Of a stretch of 5,615 nucleotides of DNA, positions 1 to 5,615 are shown piece by piece. The first letter of the stretch is position 1. Each line of letters starts with the position of its first letter. Below the pieces are notes generated by a model. It made no database searches. It worked only from the letters and a program-made list of their open reading frames with translations, and was not told where the DNA came from. The translations under genes and the position numbers were made by a program. Source of the stretch: Planctomycetaceae bacterium (GTDB taxonomy: Bacteria > Planctomycetota > Planctomycetia > Pirellulales > Thermoguttaceae); contig JAITAZ010000255.1 in NCBI GenBank assembly GCA_031283825.1, forward strand, positions 1-5,615, given 5' to 3'.

Positions 1-117
1 GGCGTACATTCGTGCGACTCGTTGCGGCGTTTCGGCGAGTCCTTCTCGGTCGGGGTTATCTCCGATTGCAAAAAGTATTTCACGAACCGCCCGCGCTATT
101 CGTTCTTGATCGATCAT
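1..117 (-). CDS. folE: GTP cyclohydrolase I, N-terminal fragment (runs off left edge)
   Basis: The reverse strand from 117 reads 39 codons without a stop, beginning [19 protein letters not shown] and continuing [20 protein letters not shown] to the window edge. The segment D-x-x-R-E-G-L-x-E-T-P-x-R-V-A-x-M-Y (residues 20-38) is the hallmark N-terminal stretch of type I GTP cyclohydrolase, which converts GTP to dihydroneopterin triphosphate plus formate, the first step of folate synthesis (and in some bacteria of queuosine precursor synthesis). The zinc-binding and catalytic Cys/His residues lie beyond the edge, so intactness cannot be judged. The ATG at 117 is preceded by an A/T-rich leader with only a weak AAGAAA, not a real Shine-Dalgarno sequence. 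It points the same way as folC, another folate gene, 879 bp upstream. Identification is by motif recognition only. Confidence 0.92.
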   Translation of the reverse strand, partial: MIDQERIARAVREILFAIGDNPDREGLAETPQRVARMYA

Positions 118-471
118 AAAAATATTTTCTTAAAAATGCTCGAGAAAAAATTTGTTTTATATTTTGAGTTCAAAATCTACGATTAGGCTCAACAATGGGC
201 AAAACAAATATTTCATTAATATATTACAAAATTTGAATAATTGTCCGCAAGAAATAATATTTTTATTATGTTTCACGAACTAATTCTTAAAAGTATAACG
301 CAAACAAGAGCATCTGAAAATCCCAGCAAGTTAGAGACGAATGTTGTACATCGTTTTTTATTGGATAAAGAGTCGTCCCTGCAAGATTAGTAAAGAATAA
401 AATAATATAAAAAATTGGTAATAAATCAGTAGGGAATCTCTAATGGGAACTTCTAAAAACTAATTTTAGAA
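118..471. other. AT-rich intergenic stretch upstream of folE
   Basis: Apart from the 40-codon open frame at 268-390 (listed separately), this stretch shows no gene, tRNA or rRNA. It should contain the folE promoter, since folE reads leftwards from 117, but I could not find a convincing pair of -35 and -10 boxes. The sequence is dominated by A/T runs. A small hairpin around 340-358 followed by a T-run on the plus strand looks like a weak terminator, but it has no plausible plus-strand gene to serve except the short frame that overlaps it. Confidence 0.5.
268..390 (+). CDS. Possible small hypothetical protein or gene remnant, 40 aa
   Basis: An ATG at 268 opens 40 codons ending with TAG at 388-390. 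The product starts MFHELILKSITQTRASENPS and ends in HRFLLDKESSLQD. I recognise no family. It has a mixed, soluble-protein-like composition with alternating charged and hydrophobic residues, which is less repeat-like than the other non-genic frames here. It is the only plus-strand candidate in the window, has no Shine-Dalgarno sequence (only AAGAA about 15 bases upstream), and lies in an AT-rich gap. A chance frame or a decayed fragment of a longer gene is as likely as a functional small protein. Confidence 0.2.
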   Translation: MFHELILKSITQTRASENPSKLETNVVHRFLLDKESSLQD

Positions 472-534
472 GGAACGCGGGCGTCCCGCCTGCATGACAA
501 ACGCCTAAATATGCGGTCGAGACGACCGCGTTCC
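472..534. repeat. REP-like palindrome, 63 bp, with two nested hairpins
   Basis: The outer arms 472-495 and 511-534 match at 20 of 24 positions as an inverted repeat (both ends carry GGAACGCGG / CCGCGTTCC) around a 15-base spacer. Each arm is itself a hairpin: GCGGG-cgt-CCCGC at 477-489 and GCGGTCG-aga-CGACCGC at 513-529, the latter a perfect 7-bp stem. It is strikingly GC-rich against its AT-rich surroundings. This two-hairpin layout is typical of dispersed REP/BIME-type intergenic palindromes. No transposase is present here. Confidence 0.75.
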
Positions 535-548
535 TAATAAAAATAATT

Positions 549-738
549 GTAACCGTTCACGCGCAAGAGAAAAATTTCCAAGCCATGAAAGGGCGCAAGC
601 CGCTTTGTAAAATTGAAATTTGCTGTCGCCCTTTCAGAGCTTAGTTTGTCGCGGAAATACTAACGTAGGGCTGCCCTACGCTATTGCTGATTGCCCTTTC
701 AGGGCGTAGGATTTTTTCTTTTGAACGTGAACGATTAC
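549..738. repeat. 190-bp unit bounded by inverted GTAACCGTTCAC motifs, full of hairpins
   Basis: The unit begins with GTAACCGTTCAC (549-560) and ends with GTGAACGATTAC (727-738), an inverted copy with one mismatch. Inside are: a 10-bp perfect stem TGAAAGGGCG (586-595) with CGCCCTTTCA (627-636), extended outwards by partly matched arms to about 574-658; a perfect 7-bp hairpin CGTAGGG-ctg-CCCTACG (664-680); and GCCCT-ttc-AGGGC (693-705), whose flanking CGTAGG (705-710) can also pair with CCTACG (675-680). The nonamer GCCCTTTCA occurs in two places. The terminal motif is the same as at 4629, 4679 and 5301, so this may be a non-autonomous mobile unit, or several small repeats landed together. No coding frame here is credible. 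Confidence 0.5.
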
Positions 739-770
739 AGAAATTTTAAAAGCCAAAGATAATTTTTTGG

Positions 771-815
771 AGGGACTTAGGGGACATTGGGGACGCTGGG
801 GACACAGGGGACTTT
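771..815 (+). repeat. G-rich 9-bp tandem array (GGGGACNNN x5), quadruplex-type
   Basis: Five consecutive 9-bp units run from 771 to 815. The first is the variant AGGGACTTA and the rest are GGGGAC followed by ATT, GCT, ACA and TTT. Positions 780-810 hold four runs of four G separated by exactly five bases each, which satisfies the usual G-quadruplex pattern on the plus strand. Transcription from folC would run through this stretch with the G-rich strand as template. The unit has a conserved six-base core and a free three-base tail. Confidence 0.8.
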
Positions 816-950
816 CTTGTTTGAAATCTGGGATTAATGACTCGGGGGACAAAATTGAAAAAAATCTTTCTTTTAAAAAGCTGTTGACTGTTGAGTCGTT
901 AATCATGGTTTTTAAATTAGAGTATCCCATAAGTCCCCAAAAGTCCCCTA
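771..950. repeat. Imperfect inverted repeat, about 180 bp, with GGGGAC/GTCCCC ends
   Basis: The left end carries the GGGGAC array and the right end carries two inverted units, AAGTCCCC at 931-938 and 941-948. Further in, GATTAATGACTC (832-843) is matched by GAGTCGTTAATC (892-903) at 11 of 12 positions, and CTGGG/CCCAT-like segments lie between. The two arms therefore look like diverged inverted copies about 65 bases long around an AT-rich centre. Open frames across this segment on both strands are by-products of the repeat (Ser/Pro/Cys-rich or G-run translations) and are not annotated. It lies just downstream of the folC stop codon and could act as a transcript end, but this is inference. Confidence 0.55.
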
Positions 951-996
951 AAAAAGAAATATTTGTTACCGTTCAAAAGATATTACCAATTCCCTC

Positions 997-2367
997 TTAT
1001 TTTCCAATTTCTTTTATGTAATAATTTCTTAACTCTGCGGCTAGATAGATTGAACCTGTAACGCAAACAACGTCGTCTTTTTCTGCGAGGTCAAAACATT
1101 TCTTTAACGCTTGCGAAGCTTCGTAAATCAATTCTATTTTACACAAAGGAATTTTTTGTCCGAAAGTCGGTAAAATCTCATCGGCAATCGTCTTTAATCC
1201 CGCCGTAGGAAAACATCTCAAACTCGACGAATATTGAGTCATAAAAATTATATGAAAATTTGGCAACAACTCCATCAACATCCCATCAATATCCTTGCCA
1301 ATCGTCGTTCCAAAAACTAATAACTTCCGCTTGCTCGGAAATAAATCATTCAACGTCTCAATAAAAACCTCCACCGACGCCTTATTATGCGCGCCATCAA
1401 CAACAAATATCGGCTTGTCTAAATTCCTAAAAACCTCTACCCTCGCCGGTAATACTCCTTTCCTCAAACCTTTTCTTATTAAATCCGCATTCAAAATGAA
1501 CTTGTCCTGCAACAATAACACCGCCGAAATCGCTAACGCCGCATTCTCACGCTGATGCTTGCCAAACATAGAAACATTCAAATCGTCAATGTCAACTTGC
1601 ATCGGAAATTTTCCGCTTATCGTTTTAAATCGAAACGGCGACGAAACCGTAATCGGATTTACCTCAAACGACTCGCCCAAAAAATACGCCGGCGTCTCTC
1701 TAGACTCAATAATTTCCTGCAACGTTTCCCTCGCCTCAATACCGCACGCCGTCGAAACAAGCGGAACGCCAGCCTTGATTATTCCGCCCTTCTCCCTAGC
1801 AATGTCCCTCAACGTCGGTCCTAATTGCTCAATATGATCAAAACTCAAATTCGCTATCGCCGTTACCGACGGTAAACAAATATTCGTCGCGTCAAAACTT
1901 CCGCCAAGACCAACCTCAAACACCGCAAAATCAACCGAACAACGCGAAAAATACTCAAAAGCAAATATCGTCAATAACTCAAAAAACGTAAAATCAACCA
2001 ATAATCGCGAATCAAATTGACTAATCTTATCGCGAATGTAAAACATCGTTTCCGTAAAATCAGACTCGCTACAAGGAACTCCATCCACCGTTACCCGCTC
2101 AAGAAAAGAATATAAATGAGGAGACGTAAAACGCCCAACCTTCGCGCCAGCTTCCATCAAAATACTCTCAATCAATACGCAAGTCGAACCCTTGCCCTTC
2201 GTGCCGGCAACATGAATTATCTTGTACCTCCTGTCAGGACGCCCAAGAAAGTCAACAAACTCCCGCAAACGCACAAGACGCTCAAAAAGACCAGACGTGT
2301 CAAAATCACGACTCAATTCAAAATTCCGACGCGAATTTAAAAAATTTAAAGCTTCGTCAAATGTCAT
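997..2367 (-). CDS. folC: Bifunctional dihydrofolate synthase / folylpolyglutamate synthase
   Basis: This 456-residue cytoplasmic Mur-ligase-family enzyme joins glutamate to dihydropteroate (making dihydrofolate) and lengthens the polyglutamate tail of reduced folates, using ATP. The length is normal for FolC. Visible motifs are the ATP-binding loop HVAGTKGKGST (52-62), TSPHL (81-85), EVGLGGSFDATN (151-162), the DHIEQLG and REKGGIIKAGVP segments (177-202), GKHQRENAALA (269-279), LPARVEVF (306-313), DGAHNKAS (324-331) and the C-terminal TGSIYLAAELR (437-447). No key motif is missing. Whether it has both activities cannot be settled by motif alone. The ATG at 2367 gives the usual 40-50 residues before the P-loop; it lacks a clear ribosome binding site (A-rich leader, AAAAGAA only). 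The upstream FrhB/HdrC-like gene ends 40 bp away, so the two are probably co-transcribed. folE follows downstream after a repeat-rich gap. Confidence 0.96.
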   Translation of the reverse strand: MTFDEALNFLNSRRNFELSRDFDTSGLFERLVRLREFVDFLGRPDRRYKIIHVAGTKGKGSTCVLIESILMEAGAKVGRFTSPHLYSFLERVTVDGVPCSESDFTETMFYIRDKISQFDSRLLVDFTFFELLTIFAFEYFSRCSVDFAVFEVGLGGSFDATNICLPSVTAIANLSFDHIEQLGPTLRDIAREKGGIIKAGVPLVSTACGIEARETLQEIIESRETPAYFLGESFEVNPITVSSPFRFKTISGKFPMQVDIDDLNVSMFGKHQRENAALAISAVLLLQDKFILNADLIRKGLRKGVLPARVEVFRNLDKPIFVVDGAHNKASVEVFIETLNDLFPSKRKLLVFGTTIGKDIDGMLMELLPNFHIIFMTQYSSSLRCFPTAGLKTIADEILPTFGQKIPLCKIELIYEASQALKKCFDLAEKDDVVCVTGSIYLAAELRNYYIKEIGK

Positions 2368-2407
2368 TTTATTAGTTCTTTTAAAAAATATGCCGACAAT
2401 ATTTTTA

Positions 2408-3313
2408 TTATCTTATAAATTCTTCGTGGTCTTCGGGCGAGAAGGTTCCGATTAGTAGATTTGTTGAACGGTCTAATCCGGCTTTGTGATTAAAATTTTC
2501 TTCCGCCGCTTTGGCTAACGATAAATTCAATAGATCGAGATCAATTCCCGCCGGACACGCCTCGCTACACGCCGAACATCCGACACATCGCCCCGCAAGA
2601 TGAAACGCTCTCAAAATATTCCATGCAAAATTACCTCTCAATGTCGCCGACACGTCTATTCGCACCGGTCGATTCTTGTCAACCACGCAAACCTCGCAAT
2701 AACATAAAGGACAACTCTGACGACACGCATAACATTTTATACAACGAGAAAATTCATTCTCCCAATATTTCAGCCGCTCGTCGGTTGTCATCGACGTTAA
2801 TTTTTCCAGACGTTCATAGCGTTTCGATAAATCAAATTGAACCGGCGAATTTTCCACTTGTTCTATGACAACATCGCAATTCAGCGGTTTCGTAACCTCG
2901 CACGACAAGCATTTCGCCGACAACTTTAAGTTCGAATTTGACTCCGCCCGCGTCGCCGAATCGTTTGACGGTGCTGGAAATTCTACGGCTTTCACTCCGC
3001 AGCATTCCATGCCGATTACAACCATTGAATTACGATCAATTTGATTCTCCGCTTCTAAAACCACAAGCGATTTCGCGTCGCAACCTTTGACGACTATCGC
3101 CGCCTTGCCCATTGTGCGTACTTCCTTTCGACGCAAATATACCGCAAGATTTTGAGTACACCGATCATTCCAAATCAACTGATCCGTATCCGCCGGATCA
3201 GTTATTAAAACCAGACTAGGTTGACTCGCCGGAGAACCATAACCGATTATCACGTCAACCGTCTTATCAGTTAAAAGTTCCTTTGCCTTCTGTTGAAGTT
3301 TAAGTTGTTGCAT
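2408..3313 (-). CDS. FrhB-like / HdrC-like 4Fe-4S dicluster electron-transfer protein
   Basis: A 301-residue protein in two parts. Residues 1-150 resemble the beta-subunit family of F420-reducing hydrogenases/dehydrogenases (FrhB/FdhB-like): note VKGCDAKSLVVLEAENQ (75-91), IGMECCGVK (100-108) and KCLSCEVTKPLNCDVVI (134-150), with Cys78, 104, 105, 135, 138 and 146. Residues 185-265 form an HdrC-like dicluster ferredoxin: CIKCYACRQSCP (Cys191/194/197/201) and CVGCSACSEACP (Cys243/246/249/253), enough for two [4Fe-4S] clusters. Three more cysteines follow the first motif (Cys204, 206, 209). There is no signal peptide or membrane segment, so it is probably a cytoplasmic electron carrier feeding a heterodisulfide-reductase-like, hydrogenase or dehydrogenase complex. 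No such partner is in the window, so substrate and partners are unknown. F420 use is not implied, because this family also occurs in bacteria lacking F420. The start at 3313 has no Shine-Dalgarno sequence; the leader is T/A-rich with a 15-bp duplication. Confidence 0.85.
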   Translation of the reverse strand: MQQLKLQQKAKELLTDKTVDVIIGYGSPASQPSLVLITDPADTDQLIWNDRCTQNLAVYLRRKEVRTMGKAAIVVKGCDAKSLVVLEAENQIDRNSMVVIGMECCGVKAVEFPAPSNDSATRAESNSNLKLSAKCLSCEVTKPLNCDVVIEQVENSPVQFDLSKRYERLEKLTSMTTDERLKYWENEFSRCIKCYACRQSCPLCYCEVCVVDKNRPVRIDVSATLRGNFAWNILRAFHLAGRCVGCSACSEACPAGIDLDLLNLSLAKAAEENFNHKAGLDRSTNLLIGTFSPEDHEEFIR

Positions 3314-3320
3314 TTTTTTG

Positions 3321-3350
3321 TTGTATTAGTTTTAGTTGTATTAGTTTATT
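3321..3350. repeat. 15-bp direct duplication in the leader of the FrhB/HdrC-like gene
   Basis: TTGTATTAGTTT at 3321-3332 recurs at 3336-3347, giving two 15-base units, and a degenerate third (AGTTGTAGTAA) follows from 3351. It lies 8 bases upstream of the ATG at 3313, in the position where a ribosome binding site would normally be, and contains no purine-rich site on the coding strand. It is likely a slippage product of T/A-rich sequence. Confidence 0.6.
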
Positions 3351-3397
3351 AGTTGTAGTAAGGGAGAAATTTCAGGTATCCGTGAAAATCGGTTTTA

Positions 3398-3427
3398 TCT
3401 GGCGAATATCAGCGTTTAAAATTTCTC
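3398..3427 (+). repeat. Interspersed repeat copy (TCYGCGAWTATC + CGYGTTTAAAATT family)
   Basis: TCTGGCGAATATC followed by AGCGTTTAAAATTTCTC matches, with a few changes, the copy at 4880-4910 (TCCGCGAATATC, CGTGTTTAAAAATTTCC). It lies between the glycosyltransferase stop and the FrhB/HdrC-like start, about 50 bp past the former. It is the most diverged of the plus-orientation copies. Confidence 0.55.
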
Positions 3428-3479
3428 TTTAATTACGAATTTTAAATTTTTAATTTTGAAATTTGAATCGGAGATTATA

Positions 3480-4610
<1,131 letters not shown>

Positions 4611-4620
4611 ATTTATTATG

Positions 4621-4698
4621 TTTTATTTGTAACCGTTCACGGTTTTAAACACGGATAATAGGGGAATTTTAAAACTCCGTGAACGGTTACTTTTATTT
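4621..4698. mobile_element. MITE-like element: 62 bp with 14-bp perfect terminal inverted repeats
   Basis: GTAACCGTTCACGG (4629-4642) is exactly complementary to CCGTGAACGGTTAC (4677-4690); TTTT/AAAA just inside extends the pairing. The octamer TTTTATTT stands directly on both sides (4621-4628 and 4691-4698), as a target-site duplication would. The interior (TTTTAAACACGGATAATAGG and on) recurs at 5301-5344. It encodes nothing. Caution: the flanks are T-rich, and other copies of the terminal motif are also preceded by T-runs, so the duplication could be chance. The hairpin is followed by a T-run on the plus strand, but no plus-strand gene would use it as a terminator. It ends 18 bp upstream of the glycosyltransferase ATG. 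Confidence 0.6.
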
Positions 4699-4735
4699 TT
4701 TGTAACGATATTTCCTTGAATTATGCTTTCTTAAT

Positions 4736-4803
4736 TTTCTGCGATTTCTGCGTTAAAATTTTTTATCAAATTTAAACGCAGAATACGCAGAATATCGCAG
4801 AAA
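4736..4803. repeat. Inverted repeat built from TTCTGCG / CGCAGAA units
   Basis: The left arm TTTCTGCGATTTCTGCGTTAAAA (from 4736, two TTCTGCG units) faces a right arm TTTAAACGCAGAA-tacgcagaa-tatcgcagaaa ending at 4803 (three units). The arms pair along most of their length, with one extra 9-bp unit on the right. Both arms fit the wider interspersed family (TCYGCGA... CGYGTTTAAAATT) in opposite orientations, so this is a head-to-head pair of copies. It lies in the gap between fmdB and the glycosyltransferase. Confidence 0.7.
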
Positions 4804-4870
4804 TTATTTCGATACTATTTTTTTATTATTAGACAACTTTATTACAAAATTTCTTGCTCATTTAAAGTGT

Positions 4871-4910
4871 CAATTATTTTCTCCGCGAATATCCGTGTTT
4901 AAAAATTTCC
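4871..4910 (+). repeat. Interspersed repeat copy just downstream of the fmdB-like gene
   Basis: CAATTATTTTCTCCGCGAAT and the following ATCCGTGTTTAAAAATTTCC match the sequence at 5574-5603 at about 25 of the first 30 positions, and share the CGYGTTTAAAA end with copies at 3398, 4643 (inverted), 5315 (inverted) and 5337 (inverted). It ends 8 bp short of the fmdB-like stop codon. The related CTATCCGTG string at 4920-4928 overlaps the stop. Confidence 0.7.
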
Positions 4911-4918
4911 GAATTTTC

Positions 4919-5140
4919 CTATCCGTGATGTTTACAACATAGACATTCGTTTCCGTGTCCGCAATTATCGACGGAGGGTTTGCAACCGAATTCGCTGTTT
5001 TTCGTGCGAGCAGACGAAGTACTCATTTCTTTCACGAGTTTTTTGTTTCCACAATCAGGACAAACTGGAATGTCTGAACTACGAATCAAAAGTTCAAATT
5101 CATGCTTGCACTTCGGACAATAATATTCGTATAACGGCAT
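4919..5140 (-). CDS. FmdB-family small zinc-ribbon protein
   Basis: A 73-residue protein starting MPLYEYYCPKCKHEFELLIR, the standard opening of the FmdB (putative regulatory/zinc-ribbon) family. CPKC (Cys8, Cys11) and CPDC (Cys27, Cys30) form one four-cysteine zinc site. The tail after residue 45 is polar, then Cys- and His-rich (Cys53, 60, 66, 68, 69; His62, 71, 72), ending CCKHHG; metal-binding tails of this kind are frequent in the family. Its role is not established; it was named from a formamidase-cluster gene in Methylophilus, and most members have no known target. Length is typical. The ATG at 5140 has no clear Shine-Dalgarno sequence (AAAAGAT immediately upstream). Its stop codon TAG lies within a CTATCCGTG string resembling the interspersed repeat, so the last residues may have been shaped by a repeat. 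A heptamer array starts 30 bp upstream. Confidence 0.9.
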   Translation of the reverse strand: MPLYEYYCPKCKHEFELLIRSSDIPVCPDCGNKKLVKEMSTSSARTKNSEFGCKPSVDNCGHGNECLCCKHHG

Positions 5141-5169
5141 ATCTTTTAATTTTGGTTAGAATTTTTTTA

Positions 5170-5208
<39 letters not shown>

Positions 5209-5260
5209 ATGTAACATCGGACGGAAAATTTGTTTTTGGATTTTGAATTGTAACTATTAA

Positions 5261-5288
5261 GTAGAAACACAAGGCATTGCGTCTCTAC
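5261..5288 (-). repeat. Hairpin with 12-bp arms (GTAGAGACGCAA family)
   Basis: GTAGAAACACAA (5261-5272) and TTGCGTCTCTAC (5277-5288) form a 12-bp stem with loop GGCA. On the plus strand there are two A-C mismatches; read as minus-strand RNA both become G-U pairs, so the structure is fully paired on that strand. This suggests it is preserved as RNA transcribed leftwards, in the leader of fmdB or at the end of an upstream minus-strand gene. There is no T-run after it, so it is not a standard terminator. Similar GTAGAGACG palindromes occur as dispersed repeats in several bacterial groups. Confidence 0.65.
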
Positions 5289-5300
5289 CATTGTTAATTT

Positions 5301-5362
5301 GTAACCGTTCACGGTTTTAAACACGGATAATGGGGAATTTTAAACGCGGATAATATCGGATA
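5301..5362. repeat. Second copy of the MITE-like left half plus an inverted interspersed repeat
   Basis: From 5301 the sequence GTAACCGTTCACGGTTTTAA, then ACACGGATAATGGGGAATTTTAAA to 5344, equals 4629-4672 except for one missing A after GGATAAT. After that the copies differ: here TTTTAAACGCGGATAATATCGGATA follows, an inverted member of the interspersed family, and the closing GTGAACGGTTAC arm is absent. This copy is therefore truncated or recombined relative to 4629-4690. Confidence 0.8.
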
Positions 5363-5398
5363 GGACGGATTGGACAGATTGGACAGATTGGACAGATA
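5363..5398 (+). repeat. 9-bp tandem array GGACAGATT (4 units)
   Basis: The units are GGACGGATT (5363), GGACAGATT (5372), GGACAGATT (5381) and GGACAGATA (5390). The last unit runs into GATAATCGCGGAA, an inverted fragment of the interspersed family. The 9-bp period equals that of the GGGGACNNN array at 771, though the sequence differs. No coding frame uses it. Confidence 0.85.
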
Positions 5399-5573
5399 AT
5401 CGCGGAAAATGCAAATGGCGATTTTAATATTCATAAAATTATTTAATTTAGGTTTATTTAGTTATAGTTGATTTGTCTAGTCAATTATTTATTTAGGTTA
5501 GTTAGTATTTAATAATTTCTTGCATTCCCCTTTTATCCCCTTAAAATTATTGACTTCTATCACACAAAATCAT
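5399..5573. other. AT-rich stretch with no supported gene
   Basis: This stretch of T/A-rich sequence has simple TTTAGTT/TTAGGTT patterns and a CATTCCCCTTTTATCCCC segment near 5523-5540. I see no credible reading frame, RNA gene or promoter in it. It is part of the 475-bp gap between the fmdB-like start and the right edge. Any gene driving fmdB transcription or lying upstream is outside the window. Confidence 0.6.
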
Positions 5574-5606
5574 CATTTGTTTTCTCCGCGATTATCCGTA
5601 TTCACC
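5574..5606 (+). repeat. Interspersed repeat copy at the right edge
   Basis: CATTTGTTTTCTCCGCGATT, then ATCCGTATTCACC, agrees with 4871-4900 at about 25 of 30 positions, including the TTTTCTCCGCGA core and ATCCGT. It diverges after ATCCGTATT, so the TTTAAAATT end is lost here. Confidence 0.65.
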
Positions 5607-5615
5607 AAAAAAATC

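Noticed and set aside
118..260. Promoter for folE with TATAAA-like and TTGAGC-like boxes
   Set aside because: The candidate boxes are wrongly spaced, and the region is so AT-rich that matches to a -10 box carry little weight.
336..363. Rho-independent terminator on the plus strand
   Set aside because: The stem is only about four pairs plus a bulged CG pair, and the sole gene it could serve is the doubtful frame that overlaps it.
676..1021. Two overlapping 84-codon frames on opposite strands in the gap before folC
   Set aside because: They are mirror readings of the G-rich/C-rich inverted repeat; their translations are low-complexity Ser/Pro/Cys or Lys/Phe runs, and one overlaps the folC end.
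1295..2455. Plus-strand frames inside and across folC (74-92 codons)
   Set aside because: They are antisense to a gene with all its family motifs intact, have Asn/Arg/Ser-rich shadow composition, and lack any recognisable domain.
4629..4700. MITE-like hairpin plus T-run as a true intrinsic terminator
   Set aside because: The T-run follows the hairpin only on the plus strand, where no gene ends nearby; on the gene strand it is an A-run in a leader.
4986..4995. CCGAATTCGC within fmdB as a fragment of the heptamer array
   Set aside because: Only one GAATTC with eight matching bases inside a coding region; it can be explained by the codons for Asn-Ser-Glu-Phe and by chance.

Overview
The window is an AT-rich bacterial segment in which every convincing gene lies on the minus strand. 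In transcription order (right to left) they are: a small FmdB-type zinc-ribbon protein, a family 4 glycosyltransferase, an iron-sulfur protein joining an FrhB-like N-terminal half to an HdrC-like dicluster ferredoxin, the folate enzyme FolC, and the first 39 codons of FolE running off the left edge. The organism cannot be named from this sequence. None of the five starts is preceded by a clear Shine-Dalgarno sequence, and the intergenic DNA is full of short interspersed and tandem repeats. That combination fits lineages such as Planctomycetota, other PVC/FCB bacteria or cyanobacteria. The FrhB/HdrC-type protein points to anaerobic redox metabolism, so an uncultured anaerobic PVC-type bacterium is my best guess, held weakly.

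Layout: 1-117 folE (partial); 118-996 an 879-bp gap with no convincing gene but dense repeat structure (a REP-like palindrome, a unit bounded by inverted GTAACCGTTCAC motifs, a G-rich 9-bp tandem array inside a 180-bp imperfect inverted repeat); 997-2367 folC; 2408-3313 FrhB/HdrC-like protein, only 40 bp upstream of folC; 3314-3479 a short gap with a 15-bp direct duplication and one interspersed repeat; 3480-4610 glycosyltransferase, whose first codons contain a 7-bp tandem array; 4611-4918 a repeat-filled gap with a 62-bp MITE-like element; 4919-5140 fmdB-like gene; 5141-5615 a gap with a second 7-bp array, a 12-bp hairpin, a second copy of the MITE-like sequence, a 9-bp array and more copies of the interspersed repeat.

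Functionally, folC and folE both belong to folate synthesis and may be a cluster split by repeats. The iron-sulfur protein could be co-transcribed with folC, but its redox partners are outside the window. The glycosyltransferase and zinc-ribbon gene have no evident pathway link to the others. The most notable content is the repeats: a GTAACCGTTCAC terminal motif seen six times, an interspersed motif (TCYGCGAWTATC followed by CGYGTTTAAAATT) seen about nine times in both orientations, and a heptamer array (AATTCGG) that sits in front of fmdB and also appears to have inserted exactly at the expected start of the glycosyltransferase, where it is now read as protein.
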